Below are positions 13,261-13,458 of a DNA stretch of 13,458 nucleotides, piece after piece. The DNA lies in contig JALUWE010000193.1 in assembly GCA_027019845.1 (NCBI GenBank), forward strand, positions 1-13,458, read 5' to 3'. The stretch comes from Anaerolineales bacterium. Its GTDB lineage: Bacteria > Chloroflexota > Anaerolineae > Anaerolineales > JABWBV01. The notes beneath the pieces were generated by a model. That model ran no database searches, was not told the origin of the DNA, and was given only the letters and a program-made list of their open reading frames with translations. Positions within the stretch are counted from its first letter, which is position 1; each line of letters opens with the position of its first letter. The position numbers and the translations under genes were made by a program.

Positions 13261-13458
13261 TTAAGGAGAGGGTGCCGGTGTCAGCTCGCTCTCCGGAGTC
13301 ACCGTAAGTGTGGAGGTGATCGAAAGCGTGGGGGTTATCGTGGGCGTTGGGATGATGGGAGGTGTTTCGAGAAAGGCGATGAACCTGTCGAGCACGAATT
13401 TGTCCACCAGTTTTGGTGAACCGCGGTTGAGGCGGATGTAGTATCCATTCCCAACCGG
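13261..13458 (-). CDS. C-terminus of a Thr/Pro-tailed, probably secreted protein (5' end outside window)
   Basis: The visible 65 residues end at TAA (13263-13261). They begin GNGYYIRLNRGSPKLVDKF, an apparently globular end with a beta/alpha look, then FIAFLETPPIIPTPTITPT and a further Thr/Pro/Ser-rich tail ending PESELTPAPSP. Thr/Pro repeats of the TPTxTPT kind are common linkers or tails of exported proteins in Chloroflexota and are often glycosylated. The family of the globular part cannot be recognised from this fragment. Element C begins at the base after the stop codon, so the native 3' flank has been displaced or lost. Confidence 0.75.
   Translation of the reverse strand, partial: PVGNGYYIRLNRGSPKLVDKFVLDRFIAFLETPPIIPTPTITPTLSITSTLTVTPESELTPAPSP

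Overview
This is a G+C-rich bacterial chromosome window. The best guess for its origin is a Chloroflexota (Anaerolineae-like) genome, at moderate confidence. The reasons are a primary sigma factor in normal chromosomal form, a secreted-type protein with a Thr/Pro tail, a KAP-NTPase/FGE-sulfatase fusion, several polytopic GT-C-like glycosyltransferases, and an unusual density of small palindromic repeats and 7-bp tandem repeats. I found no rRNA, tRNA, CRISPR array or transposase gene.

Layout. A polytopic membrane protein on the minus strand runs off the left edge (<1-1458). A roughly 680-bp non-coding stretch follows. It holds two small non-autonomous elements inserted side by side (1641-1782 and 1791-2141), each bounded by the same 8-bp direct repeat TCAGAGAT, plus a likely terminator. 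On the minus strand, 2142-4451 encodes a 769-aa protein with an N-terminal KAP P-loop NTPase and a C-terminal FGE-sulfatase/C-type-lectin-like domain. The gap upstream of it carries a 126-bp MITE with a clear 9-bp target-site duplication (4573-4716). Next comes a two-gene toxin-antitoxin-like module on the plus strand (4777-5467; the second product belongs to the TumE family), which has its own promoter and terminator.

Positions 5533-11195 form a divergent cluster of four membrane proteins of the GT-C/PMT/PIG-V type. Two minus-strand genes overlap by GTGA (7458-8024, a truncated PIG-V-like protein, then 5533-7461). Two plus-strand genes also overlap by GTGA (8041-9867, 9864-11195). The two divergent start codons are only 16 bp apart, and the -10 box of the plus-strand gene fills that gap. 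A remnant joining a membrane-protein N-terminus to a methyltransferase C-terminus follows (11214-11595). It converges on a primary-type sigma-70 factor (11613-12818, minus). The right end holds a third small element (13058-13260) with the same outer ends as those at 1641-2141, abutting the stop codon of a Thr/Pro-tailed protein that leaves the window.

The genes do not form one obvious pathway. The membrane glycosyltransferases probably share a job in cell-envelope or protein glycosylation using lipid-linked sugars. The KAP-FGE gene and the TA pair look like accessory or conflict genes. The most notable theme is repeat invasion of genes. Three of the membrane-protein genes carry in-frame 7-bp tandem repeats in a predicted loop, two of them together with a shared palindromic repeat read in the same frame. 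A fourth carries a perfect 16-bp-arm palindrome in frame near its N-terminus. Two different genes have an element with the same terminal repeats inserted immediately after their stop codons.
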